In this document: positions 38,701 through 48,046 of the stretch, piece after piece
Position numbering within the stretch: the first letter of the stretch is position 1
How the letters are laid out: the number at the start of each line of letters is the position of its first letter
Origin: Stenotrophomonas terrae
GTDB taxonomy: Bacteria > Pseudomonadota > Gammaproteobacteria > Xanthomonadales > Xanthomonadaceae
Direction of reading: 5' to 3'
Assembly (NCBI RefSeq): GCF_001431465.1
Contig: NZ_LDJJ01000036.1
Coordinates: 1-64,000 of the forward strand
DNA length: 64,000 bases
The notes under the pieces: model-generated
Database searches by the model: none
The model's input: only the letters and a program-made list of their open reading frames with translations
Told to the model about the DNA's origin: nothing
Made by a program: the position numbers and the translations under genes

Positions 38701-40452
38701 ATGCGTACCCATTTCTGCGGCCTGGTCGACGAGACCCTGATCGGCCAAACCGTGACCCTCGCCGGCTGGACCGACGTTGCCCGTAACCTCGGCGGCGTCT
38801 GTTTCATCGATCTGCGTGATCACGAAGGCATCGTCCAGGTCACGGTCGAGCCGGACAACGCGGAGGTGTTTGCCGTCGCCGCCAGCCTCGGTTACGAGGA
38901 CGTGCTGCAGGTCGAGGGCGTGGTTCGCGCGCGTCATGCGGTCAACGACAAGATCCGCAGCGGCAAGGTGGAAGTGATCGCCACCCGCATCACCATCCTC
39001 AACAAGGCCGCGCCGCTGCCGTTCCATGCGCACGAGAACCCAGGCGAGGAAACCCGCCTGAAGTACCGTTACCTGGACCTGCGTCGCCCGGAAATGCAGC
39101 GCATGCAGCGCACCCGCATCAAGCTGGTGCAGGCGCTGCGCCGCCATCTGGACGAGCGTGGCTTCCAGGACATCGAGACCCCGATCCTGACCAAGGCCAC
39201 CCCGGAAGGCGCCCGCGACTTCCTGGTGCCGGCGCGCATGCACCCGGGCGAGTTCTACGCCCTGCCGCAGAGCCCGCAGCTGTTCAAGCAGATCCTGATG
39301 GTGGCCGGCTTTGACCGCTACTACCAGGTGGCACGCTGCTTCCGCGATGAAGCCCTGCGCGCCGACCGCCAGCTGGAATTCACCCAGCTGGACATGGAAT
39401 TCGCCTTCGTCCGCGAGAGCGACATCCAGGATTTCGTCGAAAACATGATCCGCGCCATCTTCAAGGAAGTGGTGGACGTGGAACTGGCGGCGCAGTTCCC
39501 GCGCATGACCTGGGCCGAGGCGATGCGTCGCTTTGGTTCGGACAAGCCGGACCTGCGCATCGCGCTGGAACTGGTGGACGTGGCCGAGCTGGTCAAGACC
39601 AGCGAGTTCCCTGTGTTCACCGCCGCTGCCAATGACGCCGACGGCCGCGTGGCCGCGCTTCGCATCCCGGGCGGTGCCACCCTCAGCCGCAAGCAGATCG
39701 ACGAATACGCTGCCCATGCCGCCAAGTACGGCGCCAAGGGCCTGGCCTATATCAAGATCGCCGAGAACGGGGAGATCAGCTCGCCGATCCAGAAGTTCTT
39801 CGCCGAAGACGCCTTCGCCGCGCTGCTCAAGCACGTTGGCGCCGGCAATGGCGACATCGTGTTCTTCGGTGCCGGCGGTTACAACAAGGTCTCCGACTTC
39901 ATGGGCGCGCTGCGCCTGAAGGCCGGCAAGGACTTCGGCCTGGTTGCCAATAGCTGGGCGCCGCTGTGGGTCACCGACTTCCCGATGTTCGAGTGGGACG
40001 AGGAAGAGCAGCGTTACGTCGCCCTGCATCACCCCTTCACCGCGCCGGCGGTGGACGATGTGGCCGAGCTGCGCGCCCACGCCAAGACCGCGGTATCGCG
40101 CGGTTACGACATGGTGCTCAACGGCAACGAGATCGGTGGCGGTTCCATCCGTATCCATCGCCCGGAAATGCAGAGTGCGGTGTTCGAGCTGCTCGGCATT
40201 GGTGCCGAAGAAGCCCGCGCCAAGTTCGGCTTCCTGCTGGATGCGCTGAACTACGGCGCACCGCCGCACGGCGGCATCGCCTTCGGTATCGACCGTATTG
40301 CCGCGCTGATGGCCGGCACCGAGTCCATCCGTGACGTGATCCCGTTCCCGAAGACCACCGGTGCGCAGTGCCTGATGACCGACGCCCCATCGCCGATCGC
40401 CGATGCTCAGCTGGCTGAAGTGCACGTGCAGGTACGGCCCAAGAGCCCGTAA
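38701..40452 (+). CDS. aspS: Aspartyl-tRNA synthetase
   Basis: AspRS charges tRNA-Asp with aspartate. The 583-residue product has the N-terminal OB-fold anticodon-binding domain ([16 protein letters not shown] onward). Class II motif 2 is [21 protein letters not shown]-like, and the bacterial GAD insert lies in the middle (about 300-420). Motif 3 is [15 protein letters not shown]. Leu30 in the anticodon domain (RNLGG) matches the discriminating type rather than the His seen in enzymes that also charge tRNA-Asn. The start at 38701, after GCGGAG, gives the standard N-terminus. Confidence 0.97.
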   Translation: MRTHFCGLVDETLIGQTVTLAGWTDVARNLGGVCFIDLRDHEGIVQVTVEPDNAEVFAVAASLGYEDVLQVEGVVRARHAVNDKIRSGKVEVIATRITILNKAAPLPFHAHENPGEETRLKYRYLDLRRPEMQRMQRTRIKLVQALRRHLDERGFQDIETPILTKATPEGARDFLVPARMHPGEFYALPQSPQLFKQILMVAGFDRYYQVARCFRDEALRADRQLEFTQLDMEFAFVRESDIQDFVENMIRAIFKEVVDVELAAQFPRMTWAEAMRRFGSDKPDLRIALELVDVAELVKTSEFPVFTAAANDADGRVAALRIPGGATLSRKQIDEYAAHAAKYGAKGLAYIKIAENGEISSPIQKFFAEDAFAALLKHVGAGNGDIVFFGAGGYNKVSDFMGALRLKAGKDFGLVANSWAPLWVTDFPMFEWDEEEQRYVALHHPFTAPAVDDVAELRAHAKTAVSRGYDMVLNGNEIGGGSIRIHRPEMQSAVFELLGIGAEEARAKFGFLLDALNYGAPPHGGIAFGIDRIAALMAGTESIRDVIPFPKTTGAQCLMTDAPSPIADAQLAEVHVQVRPKSP

Positions 40453-40459
40453 CCAACGG

Positions 40460-40513
40460 CCAGGAACCAGGAACCAGAGAGCGCGTCAGGCCTTCTTTGG
40501 TTCCTGGTTTTTT
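40460..40513 (+). terminator. Rho-independent terminator of aspS
   Basis: CCAGGAACCA (two overlapping copies, 40460-40469 and 40467-40476) pairs with TGGTTCCTGG (40498-40507), followed by six T. A third TGGTTCCTGG copy lies at 40571-40580, just before the next gene. Confidence 0.75.
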
Positions 40514-40584
40514 GTTTGGGACATTGCCTGGATGCCCAGGCTCGCCTCTACGTTGCTGGTTTCCCATCTCTGGTTCCTGGCCTT

Positions 40585-41100
40585 ATGACTATCCGCCGCG
40601 CCACTCCCGCAGATGCCGCACTGCTGTGCGCGTTGGCCGAACGTACCTTTGTGGAAACGTTCGGACACCTGTATCCGCCTGAGGATCTGGCCGGCTATCT
40701 GGCCACGGCCTATCCGCTGGAACTGCAGCGGCAACAGCTGCAGTCCGGTGACTATGCGGCGTGGCTGTTGGACGTGCAGGGCGAGGCGGTGGGTTTCGCC
40801 TTTGCCGGCCCCTGCGGGCTGCCGCATCCGCAGGCCACGGCGGCCGATGGCGAGTTGAAGCGCCTGTATGTGTTGCGCGAACACCAGGGTGGCGGCCGCG
40901 GTGGCCAGTTGTTCGAGGCGGCTCTGCAATGGCTGCAGACCCCGGGACGGACGCTGTGGATCGGCGTGTGGTCGGAGAATTTTGGTGCGCAGCGCTTCTA
41001 TGCGCGGCACGGTTTCGAGCAGGCCGGCGAGTACGAATTCCCGGTTGGAAACACCCGCGACAAGGAATTCATCCTGCGCAGGGTTGCTGCCGCGGATTGA
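40585..41100 (+). CDS. GNAT-family N-acetyltransferase
   Basis: The 171-residue product has the GNAT fold: an N-terminal MTIRRATPADAALLCALAERTF, then ELKRLYVLREHQGGGRGGQLF as the acetyl-CoA-binding motif A (R/Q-x-x-G-x-G/A, about 92-110), and FYARHGFEQAGE near the end. Closest resemblance is to spermidine- or amino-acid-type acetyltransferases. The start at 40585 begins the conserved first strand. Substrate unknown. Confidence 0.9.
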   Translation: MTIRRATPADAALLCALAERTFVETFGHLYPPEDLAGYLATAYPLELQRQQLQSGDYAAWLLDVQGEAVGFAFAGPCGLPHPQATAADGELKRLYVLREHQGGGRGGQLFEAALQWLQTPGRTLWIGVWSENFGAQRFYARHGFEQAGEYEFPVGNTRDKEFILRRVAAAD

Positions 41101-41427
41101 TTGTTCCGAGCTCCATTGACCGTCAGCCACGCTGCTTCCGCGAATTCCGCCGGTTTACGCTGGCCGGTATTGCGCCGGTCTGATGATTTCTCCTCACAAA
41201 TCTGGTGGCGCGCACCGACTGCGCCGCCCGTTGCCGTGCGCATGTTGCAAAGCGTGTACTGCATCACTGTGGATGCTGCGTGCCTGCCGCGTCTATTGAG
41301 CATGGGAGCCGGATTTCTGCGGTGTGCGCAGATCGGACTCCTGCATGGCGGATCTGGCGGCGTGTTGTTTGTGCGGCGCAGGTGCGGATCCACGGGTGAT
41401 ACGAAGGATGACAGCGCGGAAGCAGGC
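41101..41427. other. 327-base gap before the OrfA-like gene
   Basis: An open frame runs through it in phase with the next gene, but it lacks a convincing start, ribosome site or codon pattern. I see no RNA gene, terminal inverted repeat or duplicated target site here. Confidence 0.4.
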
Positions 41428-41691
41428 ATGAAGAAACGTTTTGACCAGGTGCAGGTGATCGAATTCCTGCGTGAGGTGGATGCCGCAGCGAGCCTGCGCG
41501 CGCTATGCCGCGAGCACGGTTTCAATGACGCGGCGCAGGCCTTGCTGCGGCGTACCTGCGGTGCCATGCGCTCACCGCAGGCGCGCCAGCTGCGCCAGTT
41601 GCAGCAGGAGAATCAGCGGTTGCGGGCACTGTTGGCGCTGCAGCAGCGGGAACGCGAGCGTATCAAGCAGGCCCTGCGGCAGGCGTTCTAA
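41428..41691 (+). CDS. Orphan IS3-family OrfA-like helix-turn-helix protein
   Basis: The 87-residue product follows the pattern of IS3-family OrfA: MKKRFDQVQVIEFLRE, a helix-turn-helix LRALCREHGFNDAAQ, then a leucine-zipper-like C-terminus (RQLQQENQRLRALLAL). The YxWKxKY-type element that normally follows the helix-turn-helix is replaced by LLRRTCGAM. It ends where OrfA normally ends, and no OrfB (integrase) frame follows; the next gene is a convergent fecR. No terminal inverted repeats are seen. It is either a transposase remnant or a domesticated DNA-binding protein. The start at 41428 has a weak GGAAG ribosome site. Confidence 0.7.
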   Translation: MKKRFDQVQVIEFLREVDAAASLRALCREHGFNDAAQALLRRTCGAMRSPQARQLRQLQQENQRLRALLALQQRERERIKQALRQAF

Positions 41692-41730
41692 ACACCACGT
41701 GCTGCACGGCCCTGTTCGCGGCGTGCCGCC

Positions 41731-42741
41731 TCAGCGCTGCAGTTCGGTTTCGCCGGCGGCATTTTTGTGCGCTGAAATGCCGTGCAGGGCAGTGAGCGCT
41801 TCAACAAAGCCGGCACTGTCATTGCTGCGGAAAACCCCGGAGATGCGTAGTTCCCCCAGGTCCGCATCGCCGACCCGCAGTGGCGGGCCGCCATAGCGGT
41901 TGAACTCCTCGATCGCCAAGCGCAGTGGCAGGTCGTTGAACACCAGCTGCCCCTGCAGCCATGCCGGTGCGCTGCCGCCCTGGAATGTCTGCACCTGCAG
42001 ACGCTGCCCCACGGCCAGATGCGCGCGCTGGCCGGGGATGAGGGTGGCAAGTGCTGCGGTACTGTCATCGACTGTGGCCGCGCGCAGCTGTACCTTGCCT
42101 TCGAACAAGGTGACATCCAGCGCATCGGCGCGACTATAGACCTCGAACTCGGTGCCGACGGCGCGCACGCTGCCCTGCGCGGTATCCACCGTCAGTGGGC
42201 GTGCGGTATCGGGCGCCACCCTGAAGAAGGCCCGCCCCTGATCCAGGCTGATGCGGCGCTGTTGCGCGCTGTAGCGCACGCGCACCTGGGTGCCGGTGTC
42301 CAGCTCGAGCTGGGTGCCGTCTTCCAGTGTGATGCTGCGGTGTTCGCCCACCGCGCTGGCATAGCGCAGCTCGCTTGCCGGTGCCGGAACGAGCAGGCGC
42401 CAGCCAATGACCACAGCGGTCATGGCCGCCGCGCAGGCCACCAGCCAGCGCACGGGCCCTGGCCTGCGGCGGAGTTGCGGCGCCGGTTGCGGCGTGGCTG
42501 CAGGGATTGCCGCCAGCCGCTGGCTGATTTCCGGCGTGGCCGAAAAGTCGCTCAGCATCCTCCAGGTGCGCTCGATACGCTCGTGCGCCTGCCGGTGCGC
42601 GGGATCGGCGTCCAGCCAGGCCTGATGTTCGGCCTGTTCGGCCTCGCTCACCTCATCATCGTGCAGGCGCGCGAACCAGGCAGCCGCCTGGGTGCGGATC
42701 GGGTCGGCGTCTTCCACCATATTCAATGGGTTCTGTTTCAT
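41731..42741 (-). CDS. FecR-family anti-sigma/sigma regulator
   Basis: FecR proteins cross the inner membrane and pass signals from a TonB-dependent receptor to an ECF sigma factor. The 336-residue product has an N-terminal cytoplasmic DUF4880 region (AAAWFARLHDDEVSEAE, about 16-60). One transmembrane segment lies at about 98-118 (WLVACAAAMTAVVIGW). The periplasmic FecR domain (GEHRSITLEDGTQLELDTGT, AVGTEFEVY) follows. Its ATG overlaps the sigma-factor stop codon by four bases. Confidence 0.92.
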   Translation of the reverse strand: MKQNPLNMVEDADPIRTQAAAWFARLHDDEVSEAEQAEHQAWLDADPAHRQAHERIERTWRMLSDFSATPEISQRLAAIPAATPQPAPQLRRRPGPVRWLVACAAAMTAVVIGWRLLVPAPASELRYASAVGEHRSITLEDGTQLELDTGTQVRVRYSAQQRRISLDQGRAFFRVAPDTARPLTVDTAQGSVRAVGTEFEVYSRADALDVTLFEGKVQLRAATVDDSTAALATLIPGQRAHLAVGQRLQVQTFQGGSAPAWLQGQLVFNDLPLRLAIEEFNRYGGPPLRVGDADLGELRISGVFRSNDSAGFVEALTALHGISAHKNAAGETELQR

Positions 42742-43280
42742 GGTTGCTCCAGCCGCGTGCCGAAGTGGAGCAGGGCACGCATCATTTGTTTTTCGACGGC
42801 GCTGACGCTGATGCCCAGCTGGCTGGCAATCGCGCGGTAGGTGAGGCCTTCATAGCGGTGCAGCAGGAATACCTGCTGGCAGCGCGGCGGCAGGTCATCG
42901 AGCACCTTGAGGAAGTTCTGCAGGCGTTCGCGGTCCTGGTAGACGCGCTCGCCGCAGACAGTTTCGGCAGGCCAGTCCTCGGTCGATTCGTCCAGGGATA
43001 CGTGTTGGCCGGTATGGCGGGTACGGTCGCGGCGGTAGCGGTCGCGCAACAGGTTGCCAGCGATGGTCATCAGATAGGCTTCGACATTATTGACCTTGTC
43101 GGCCTGCGGATCCCGCATCATCCGCACCAGGGTTTCCTGGGTGAGATCCTCTGCATCTTCAACCGAACCCAGATGATTCCTGAAGTAGCGCATCAAGCGT
43201 GGGCGGTACTGTTGAGCCATGCTGCCCGTATCCCGGACAGTGTCGGGAGGCGGCTGGGTGGGCGGCGGGGCGGCGGTCAT
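42738..43280 (-). CDS. FecI-like ECF sigma factor
   Basis: The product (180 residues from 43280; 160 if the start is 43220) has sigma region 2 (YRPRLMRYFRNHLGSVEDAEDLTQETLVRMM) and region 4 (LDDLPPRCQQVFLLHRYEGLTYRAIASQLGISVSAVEK), typical of iron-starvation FecI-type factors. It is followed immediately by fecR. It diverges from a receptor gene with an N-terminal signalling domain, so it probably directs transcription of that receptor. The ATG at 43220 lies closer to the conserved region and is a credible alternative start. Confidence 0.9.
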   Translation of the reverse strand: MTAAPPPTQPPPDTVRDTGSMAQQYRPRLMRYFRNHLGSVEDAEDLTQETLVRMMRDPQADKVNNVEAYLMTIAGNLLRDRYRRDRTRHTGQHVSLDESTEDWPAETVCGERVYQDRERLQNFLKVLDDLPPRCQQVFLLHRYEGLTYRAIASQLGISVSAVEKQMMRALLHFGTRLEQP

Positions 43281-43421
43281 TGGCAGGCGTTGACAGTCTG
43301 AATCGGCACGCGCAGCTTGGGCTAGTGCCAGCGATTCTGCCAGATGAGGTGTTTTGCCGGTGCTGCGTCTGTACACCGGGTTGGGATCGCCACGCCAGCC
43401 GGATTGCTACTTGGAGAGGGG

Positions 43422-46400
43422 ATGATTGCCGGTACAGATGACCCGCAGAATCCAAGGCACAGGTGGCGTTGCTGGCTGGCTGCTGGACTGCTGTGCCTGC
43501 TGCTGGTCGGCGTCCCGGCGTGGGCACAGACGCCAGCGCGGCTGCAGGTGTATCAGCTGCCCCGGCAGCCACTGGAACAGTCGCTGGCCCAGCTGGCCAC
43601 GGTATCGAACCTGCAGATCCTGATGGCCCCGCAGATGCTGCGCGGCAAAACCGCGCCGGCCTTGAGCGGGCGTTATAGCGTCGCCGAAGCCTTGCAGCGG
43701 CTATTGGCCGGCAGCGGGCTGAGTTACCGGCTCACCGAGGGCGGGGTTGTCACCATTGTCGCGGCGGCCCAGCCGCTGCCCGTACCTGCAGCAAAACCGG
43801 CACAGCCACGGCTGCTGCCGCAGGTGGCAACCTCGTTGGGGGCGCTGCAGGTCACCGGCTCGCGGATCCGCCGCAGTGAGTTCGAGGGTGCGGCACCGCT
43901 GACGGTGATCAGCGCCGAGCAGATGGAGCGCGAGGGTCGGTTTTCATTGGCCGAGGTATTGGCCATCAATGGCATGAGTGTCTATGGCGCCGAGTCGCAG
44001 GGCGGTGGCGGTCGGTTCTCGGCCAACGCGCAGCCGGTGAACCTGCGCGGTCTGGGCGCCGGGCGCGCGCTGATCCTGGTCGACGGCCGGCGTGTGCCGG
44101 ACTATCCCTTTCCGTCCAATGGGCGCAGCAACTTCCAGAGCCTGGGCAGCATCCCGCTGGCCGGCGTCGACAGGGTCGAGGTGATGACAGGTGGCGCATC
44201 GGCGGTATACGGCGCCGATGCGATCGCCGGGGTGATCAACATCGTGCTCAAACAACCGCGCGATGGTCATCAGTTGAAGGTGCGCGCCGGGACCAGTAGC
44301 CAGGGCGGCGCCGACCAGGTGGATCTGCAATGGTCGGCGGGCTTCAGCGGGGCTGACTGGCGCGCCGACTATGTGCTGCAGTACGCGCAGGGCGAGCAGC
44401 TGCGTGGCTACCAACGCGACATCCAGATGCCGGCGCAAACCGCTGCCGGGCCGCAGCCCGCACTTGGGCTGGGGTTGCAGGGAGAGGGCGGGGTACTGCA
44501 GCCCTTGTCGGCCGGTGTCTGTGAGCGTTGGGGCACGGACTTCGTTGATTGGAACTACGCCGCAGCACCGGGCCAGATACACGGTCCGGGTTGTGGTACG
44601 TGGCACAACGCCGGCTACGCCTCACTCGCTGATGCGCGGCAGGAAGTATCCGCGCGCCTGCATGCCGAGCGTGACCTGCCCGCCGATATCCAGCTGTGGA
44701 CGACAGTGCAGCTCTGGCACGCGCGCAGCGAGATTGCGGCCGTGCCTGAAACCATCACCGGCCCACACAGCATCCGTACTGGCAGGGTGAGCCAGGTGCA
44801 GGATCCGCAACTGGGCCTGGTTTCGCCACTGCGGGTGTTGACCCCGCAGGAGATGGGCGGACTGGCAGCGATGAATGATCGCTATGCCGAACAGATGGCC
44901 GATCTGGCGCTGGGGCTGCGCGGCTACGCGTGGAAAGGCATGGAGTGGAACCTTGCGCTCGGCCATTCCGACTATCGGGTGCAACGCGATTTCCGGCGGC
45001 TGCTGGGCGCGCAGGTCAACGCATTTTTCTTCGGCCCGGCGCAGGGCTTCACTGATGAGGGTGTCCTCATCCAGCCGCTCAGGCTCGATCACTGGTATCG
45101 CCCGCTCACCGCGGAGGAGTACCGCGCGATGTCGACGACCGTGCAGTACCGCGCACACAGCCAGGTGGACAGCGCCAGCTACGTGCTGTCGGGAGACATC
45201 GCCGAACTGAAGAGCGGAAAGCTAGGTGTGGCACTGGTGCTGGAGGCCAGCCACCAGAGTTACGCGCTGCGCAACCGGCCCTCGGTGTTGCCGTTGCAGC
45301 TTGAACTGTATGACCTGACCGGCAGCGTCGGTGCCGGCGGACGCAGTCGCTATGCACTGGGGGGCGAGACGCGGATACCACTGACCAGTACGCTCAAGCT
45401 CAGTCTTGCCGGGCGCTGGGACAAATACGATGACAGCACTTCATTGGGCATCGCGCCGACCTGGAGTGCGGGCTTGGAGTGGCGTCCGTTGGCGGGACTT
45501 CTGTTGCGCGCCAGTCATGCCACCAGCTTCAAGGTGCCGGACATGCACTGGGCGCATACCGACGGCGGCGGTAGTTTTGGAACTGCAGTGGACGTGCTGC
45601 GCTGCATGCAGGTCGGTGCAAACCCTGATTGCGGAGCGTTTACCTCGGTGTTCCTGACCAGGACATCGCGAAACCCCGAACTGGGGGCCGAGTCCGGGGT
45701 GTCCAGTACGCTGGGCGTGGTCTGGGATGCTGCCGAGATGATGTCGATGAGCCTGGATTACTGGGACGTCCGCAGCGAGCAGGGAATTGGCCGCATAGCG
45801 CCGGTTGTGCTGCTGCGTGACGAGGCCGAATGCCGCACCGGAATGAAGCTGGACGGTAGTCCTTCGAGCGCGGATCTGCGCTCGTGGGAGTGTCGCAAGG
45901 CGCGGGCCAGGGTGGTGCGCAGTGGCGACGATGGCCTGGGCCGCATTGTCATGGTCGAATCGATGGCGGCCAACCAATCCAATGAGCGTGTGCGCGGCAT
46001 CGATGCGGTAGTGGACGCGCGTATGGACACCGCTGCCGGTCAGTTCGCCCTGCATACGGCGTGGTCGCGCATGTTGCATGCCAGTCGGCGTGTACGTGCA
46101 CCCGGAACCCTGCATGAGCAGTGGCGGCAGGTGCCTTGGCAATCCGGCGAGAACCGTGCCTTTCGCAGCAATTTCAGTACCAGCCTCGGCTGGCAGGGGA
46201 GCACGGGCTGGTCCGCCAACCTGTTTGGCATCCGTTACGGCAGCCTGCCCCGGGTAGACGGCAATGGGCGCCTGCGGCCGCTGTTCCTGTTGAATGCCAA
46301 CATCGGCAAACGCCTCACCGAACAGGCGGCTGTGACACTGTTCGTCAACAACGTGTTCAATACGCCGCCGCCGCGCGACAGCAGCAATACCGAGTTCCCG

Positions 46401-46472
46401 TACTACTACGACGAGGTCTACAGCGCGGTGGGAAGACAGCTTGCCGTACAGCTGGATTACAACTTCGACTAA
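43422..46472 (+). CDS. TonB-dependent transducer receptor with STN domain
   Basis: The 1016-residue product starts at 43422 with GGAGAGGG just upstream. A signal peptide ends at VPAWAQ. A secretin/TonB short N-terminal (STN) signalling domain (about 38-100, QPLEQSLAQLATVSNLQIL) identifies a transducer that contacts FecR. A plug (GSRIRRSEFEGAAPLTVISAEQ, GGASAVYGADAIAGVIN) and a large barrel follow. The last residues are QLDYNFD, so Asp, not an aromatic residue, is last. It is divergent from the fecI/fecR pair, 141 bases away. The ligand is unknown; iron chelate is the usual assumption. Confidence 0.92.
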   Translation: MIAGTDDPQNPRHRWRCWLAAGLLCLLLVGVPAWAQTPARLQVYQLPRQPLEQSLAQLATVSNLQILMAPQMLRGKTAPALSGRYSVAEALQRLLAGSGLSYRLTEGGVVTIVAAAQPLPVPAAKPAQPRLLPQVATSLGALQVTGSRIRRSEFEGAAPLTVISAEQMEREGRFSLAEVLAINGMSVYGAESQGGGGRFSANAQPVNLRGLGAGRALILVDGRRVPDYPFPSNGRSNFQSLGSIPLAGVDRVEVMTGGASAVYGADAIAGVINIVLKQPRDGHQLKVRAGTSSQGGADQVDLQWSAGFSGADWRADYVLQYAQGEQLRGYQRDIQMPAQTAAGPQPALGLGLQGEGGVLQPLSAGVCERWGTDFVDWNYAAAPGQIHGPGCGTWHNAGYASLADARQEVSARLHAERDLPADIQLWTTVQLWHARSEIAAVPETITGPHSIRTGRVSQVQDPQLGLVSPLRVLTPQEMGGLAAMNDRYAEQMADLALGLRGYAWKGMEWNLALGHSDYRVQRDFRRLLGAQVNAFFFGPAQGFTDEGVLIQPLRLDHWYRPLTAEEYRAMSTTVQYRAHSQVDSASYVLSGDIAELKSGKLGVALVLEASHQSYALRNRPSVLPLQLELYDLTGSVGAGGRSRYALGGETRIPLTSTLKLSLAGRWDKYDDSTSLGIAPTWSAGLEWRPLAGLLLRASHATSFKVPDMHWAHTDGGGSFGTAVDVLRCMQVGANPDCGAFTSVFLTRTSRNPELGAESGVSSTLGVVWDAAEMMSMSLDYWDVRSEQGIGRIAPVVLLRDEAECRTGMKLDGSPSSADLRSWECRKARARVVRSGDDGLGRIVMVESMAANQSNERVRGIDAVVDARMDTAAGQFALHTAWSRMLHASRRVRAPGTLHEQWRQVPWQSGENRAFRSNFSTSLGWQGSTGWSANLFGIRYGSLPRVDGNGRLRPLFLLNANIGKRLTEQAAVTLFVNNVFNTPPPRDSSNTEFPYYYDEVYSAVGRQLAVQLDYNFD

Positions 46473-46508
46473 AGGCGGTGTGCGTGCCCGTTGTGGTGGA
46501 CAAGGCCG

Positions 46509-47174
46509 ATGACGGAAACTGCGCGCATGTCCCTGCAGAATTCCCCGCGTTCCCGAGTACTGATACTGCACGGTATCTGGAACACCCGCTCCTGGTTGTT
46601 GCCGCTGGCATGGCGCCTGCGCAGCCAGGGCTTCGTGGTGGATACGTTTGGCTACGCCAGCGTGTTCGGCGGTCCGGAGCAGGCGGTGCCACAACTGGTG
46701 CAGCGGCTGCAACGGCTCGGGCCGGTATCGCTGGTCGGTCACAGCCTGGGCGGCCTAGTGGCGCTGGAGGCGCTGCGCCGTTCGCCGGCACTGCAGGTAC
46801 CGCGGGTGGTCTGCCTGGGTTCGCCGCTATGCGGCAGCGGCACCGCCCGTTCCATGGCCGAGCATGGTTGGTCGGCAGCGCTGGGGCGTAGCGGCGACCT
46901 GCTGCTGCACGGCCTGCCGGACTGGCAGGGGCAAGCCGAGGTCGGGCTGATCGCCGGCTCGGTGGCGCATGGGCTGGGGGCGATGATGGGCGCGCTGGAA
47001 GGCGAATCCGATGGCACCGTGGGGCTGGCCGAAACCCGCCTGCCGGGCCTGGCCGACCATTGCGTGGTGCCGGTCAGCCACAGCGGGCTGGTGCTGTCGC
47101 CGGAGGTGGCCACGCTCACTGCCGGCTTCCTGCGCCAGGGGCGCTTCCCGACGGTTGCCGCCGCAATGGGCTGA
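46509..47174 (+). CDS. Alpha/beta hydrolase, lipase-like
   Basis: The 221-residue product has RVLILHGIWNTRSWLLPLAWRL at the front, the nucleophile elbow GHSLGG (about 84-89), an Asp in the segment ESDGTV and a His in VPVSHSGLVLS, a complete Ser-Asp-His triad of the alpha/beta fold. It resembles PGAP1/lipase class 2-like cytoplasmic esterases; no signal peptide is seen. It starts 36 bases after the receptor and may be co-transcribed, for example to release a bound ligand, which is a guess. A start at 46527 is also possible. Confidence 0.85.
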   Translation: MTETARMSLQNSPRSRVLILHGIWNTRSWLLPLAWRLRSQGFVVDTFGYASVFGGPEQAVPQLVQRLQRLGPVSLVGHSLGGLVALEALRRSPALQVPRVVCLGSPLCGSGTARSMAEHGWSAALGRSGDLLLHGLPDWQGQAEVGLIAGSVAHGLGAMMGALEGESDGTVGLAETRLPGLADHCVVPVSHSGLVLSPEVATLTAGFLRQGRFPTVAAAMG

Positions 47175-47241
47175 TGACGGGGGCTGGGCGGGGGATCAGG
47201 TAGAATTGCCGTCCTGTTCCTGACAGATGTACGGTATTCCC

Positions 47242-47973
47242 ATGGGTCGAGGTCCTTCCATCGAAGGCCGCAAAAACGCGAATGACGCGAAGCGCGGCAA
47301 GATTTTCACCAAAATCATCCGGGAGATCAGCGTTGCTGCCCGTGGTGGCGGAGGCGACCCAAACAACAACCCACGTCTGCGCACCGCGATGGACAAGGGC
47401 CTGAGCGCGAACATGACCAAGGATGTCATCGAGCGCGCAATCAAGAAGGCCACCGGTGAGCTGGAAGGCGTCGAGTACGAGGAAGTGCGCTACGAGGGCT
47501 ATGCCCCGGGCGGCATCGCCGTGATCGTCGACTGCCTGACCGACAACCGCGTGCGTACCGTGGCCGACGTGCGCCATGCCTTCAGCAAGTGCGGCGGCAA
47601 CATGGGCACCGAAGGCTCGGTCTCGTTCATGTTCAAGCGGCTCGGCGTGCTGAGCTTCGCCCCCGGTGCGGATGAGGAAACCATCACCGAGGCCGCGATC
47701 GAGGCCGGTGCCGACGACATCGCGGTCTATCCGGAGGATGGTTCGATCGACGTGATTACCGCCCCGGAAGCCTTCCAGTCGGTGAAAGCTGCGATGGCAG
47801 CGGCCAAGCTGGAGCCGGATCACAGCGAAATCACCTTCCGTGCCGACAATGACGTGGCCGTCGATGCCGACACCGCGGTGCAGGTGAAAAAGCTGCTGGA
47901 CATGCTCGAAGACCTGGACGACGTGCAGGACGTGTATTCCAACGTTGACCAGGCGAGCCTGGAGCGGGTCTGA
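47242..47973 (+). CDS. yebC: YebC/PmpR family transcriptional or translation factor
   Basis: The 243-residue product begins [20 protein letters not shown], the standard YebC opening, and has [16 protein letters not shown]-like and [17 protein letters not shown] segments. The family includes DNA-binding regulators, and more recent work links members to relief of ribosome stalling at proline runs. It is conserved directly before ruvC in many bacteria, as here. The start at 47242 was chosen over 47227 by family N-terminus. Confidence 0.95.
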   Translation: MGRGPSIEGRKNANDAKRGKIFTKIIREISVAARGGGGDPNNNPRLRTAMDKGLSANMTKDVIERAIKKATGELEGVEYEEVRYEGYAPGGIAVIVDCLTDNRVRTVADVRHAFSKCGGNMGTEGSVSFMFKRLGVLSFAPGADEETITEAAIEAGADDIAVYPEDGSIDVITAPEAFQSVKAAMAAAKLEPDHSEITFRADNDVAVDADTAVQVKKLLDMLEDLDDVQDVYSNVDQASLERV

Positions 47974-47999
47974 CGACCCGCCCGGTCCCACCGGGTGAG

Positions 48000-48031
48000 A
48001 CGGCGTCCGGCCATGCTGGGCGCCGTTTTTT
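48000..48031 (+). terminator. Rho-independent terminator between yebC and ruvC
   Basis: An 11-base-pair stem ACGGCGTCCGG/CTGGGCGCCGT (with G-T pairs) and five-base loop CCATG is followed by a run of T. It should separate yebC from the ruv operon at least partly. Confidence 0.75.
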
Positions 48032-48046
48032 ACTGGTAGAGGCACT

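Noticed and set aside
41101-41691. A complete IS3-family insertion sequence
   Set aside because: Only an OrfA-like gene is present; no OrfB, terminal inverted repeats or target duplication were found.
42738-46472. Naming the fec-like locus as ferric citrate uptake
   Set aside because: The FecI/FecR/STN layout is shared by receptors for many ligands, and no fecBCDE transport genes are adjacent.
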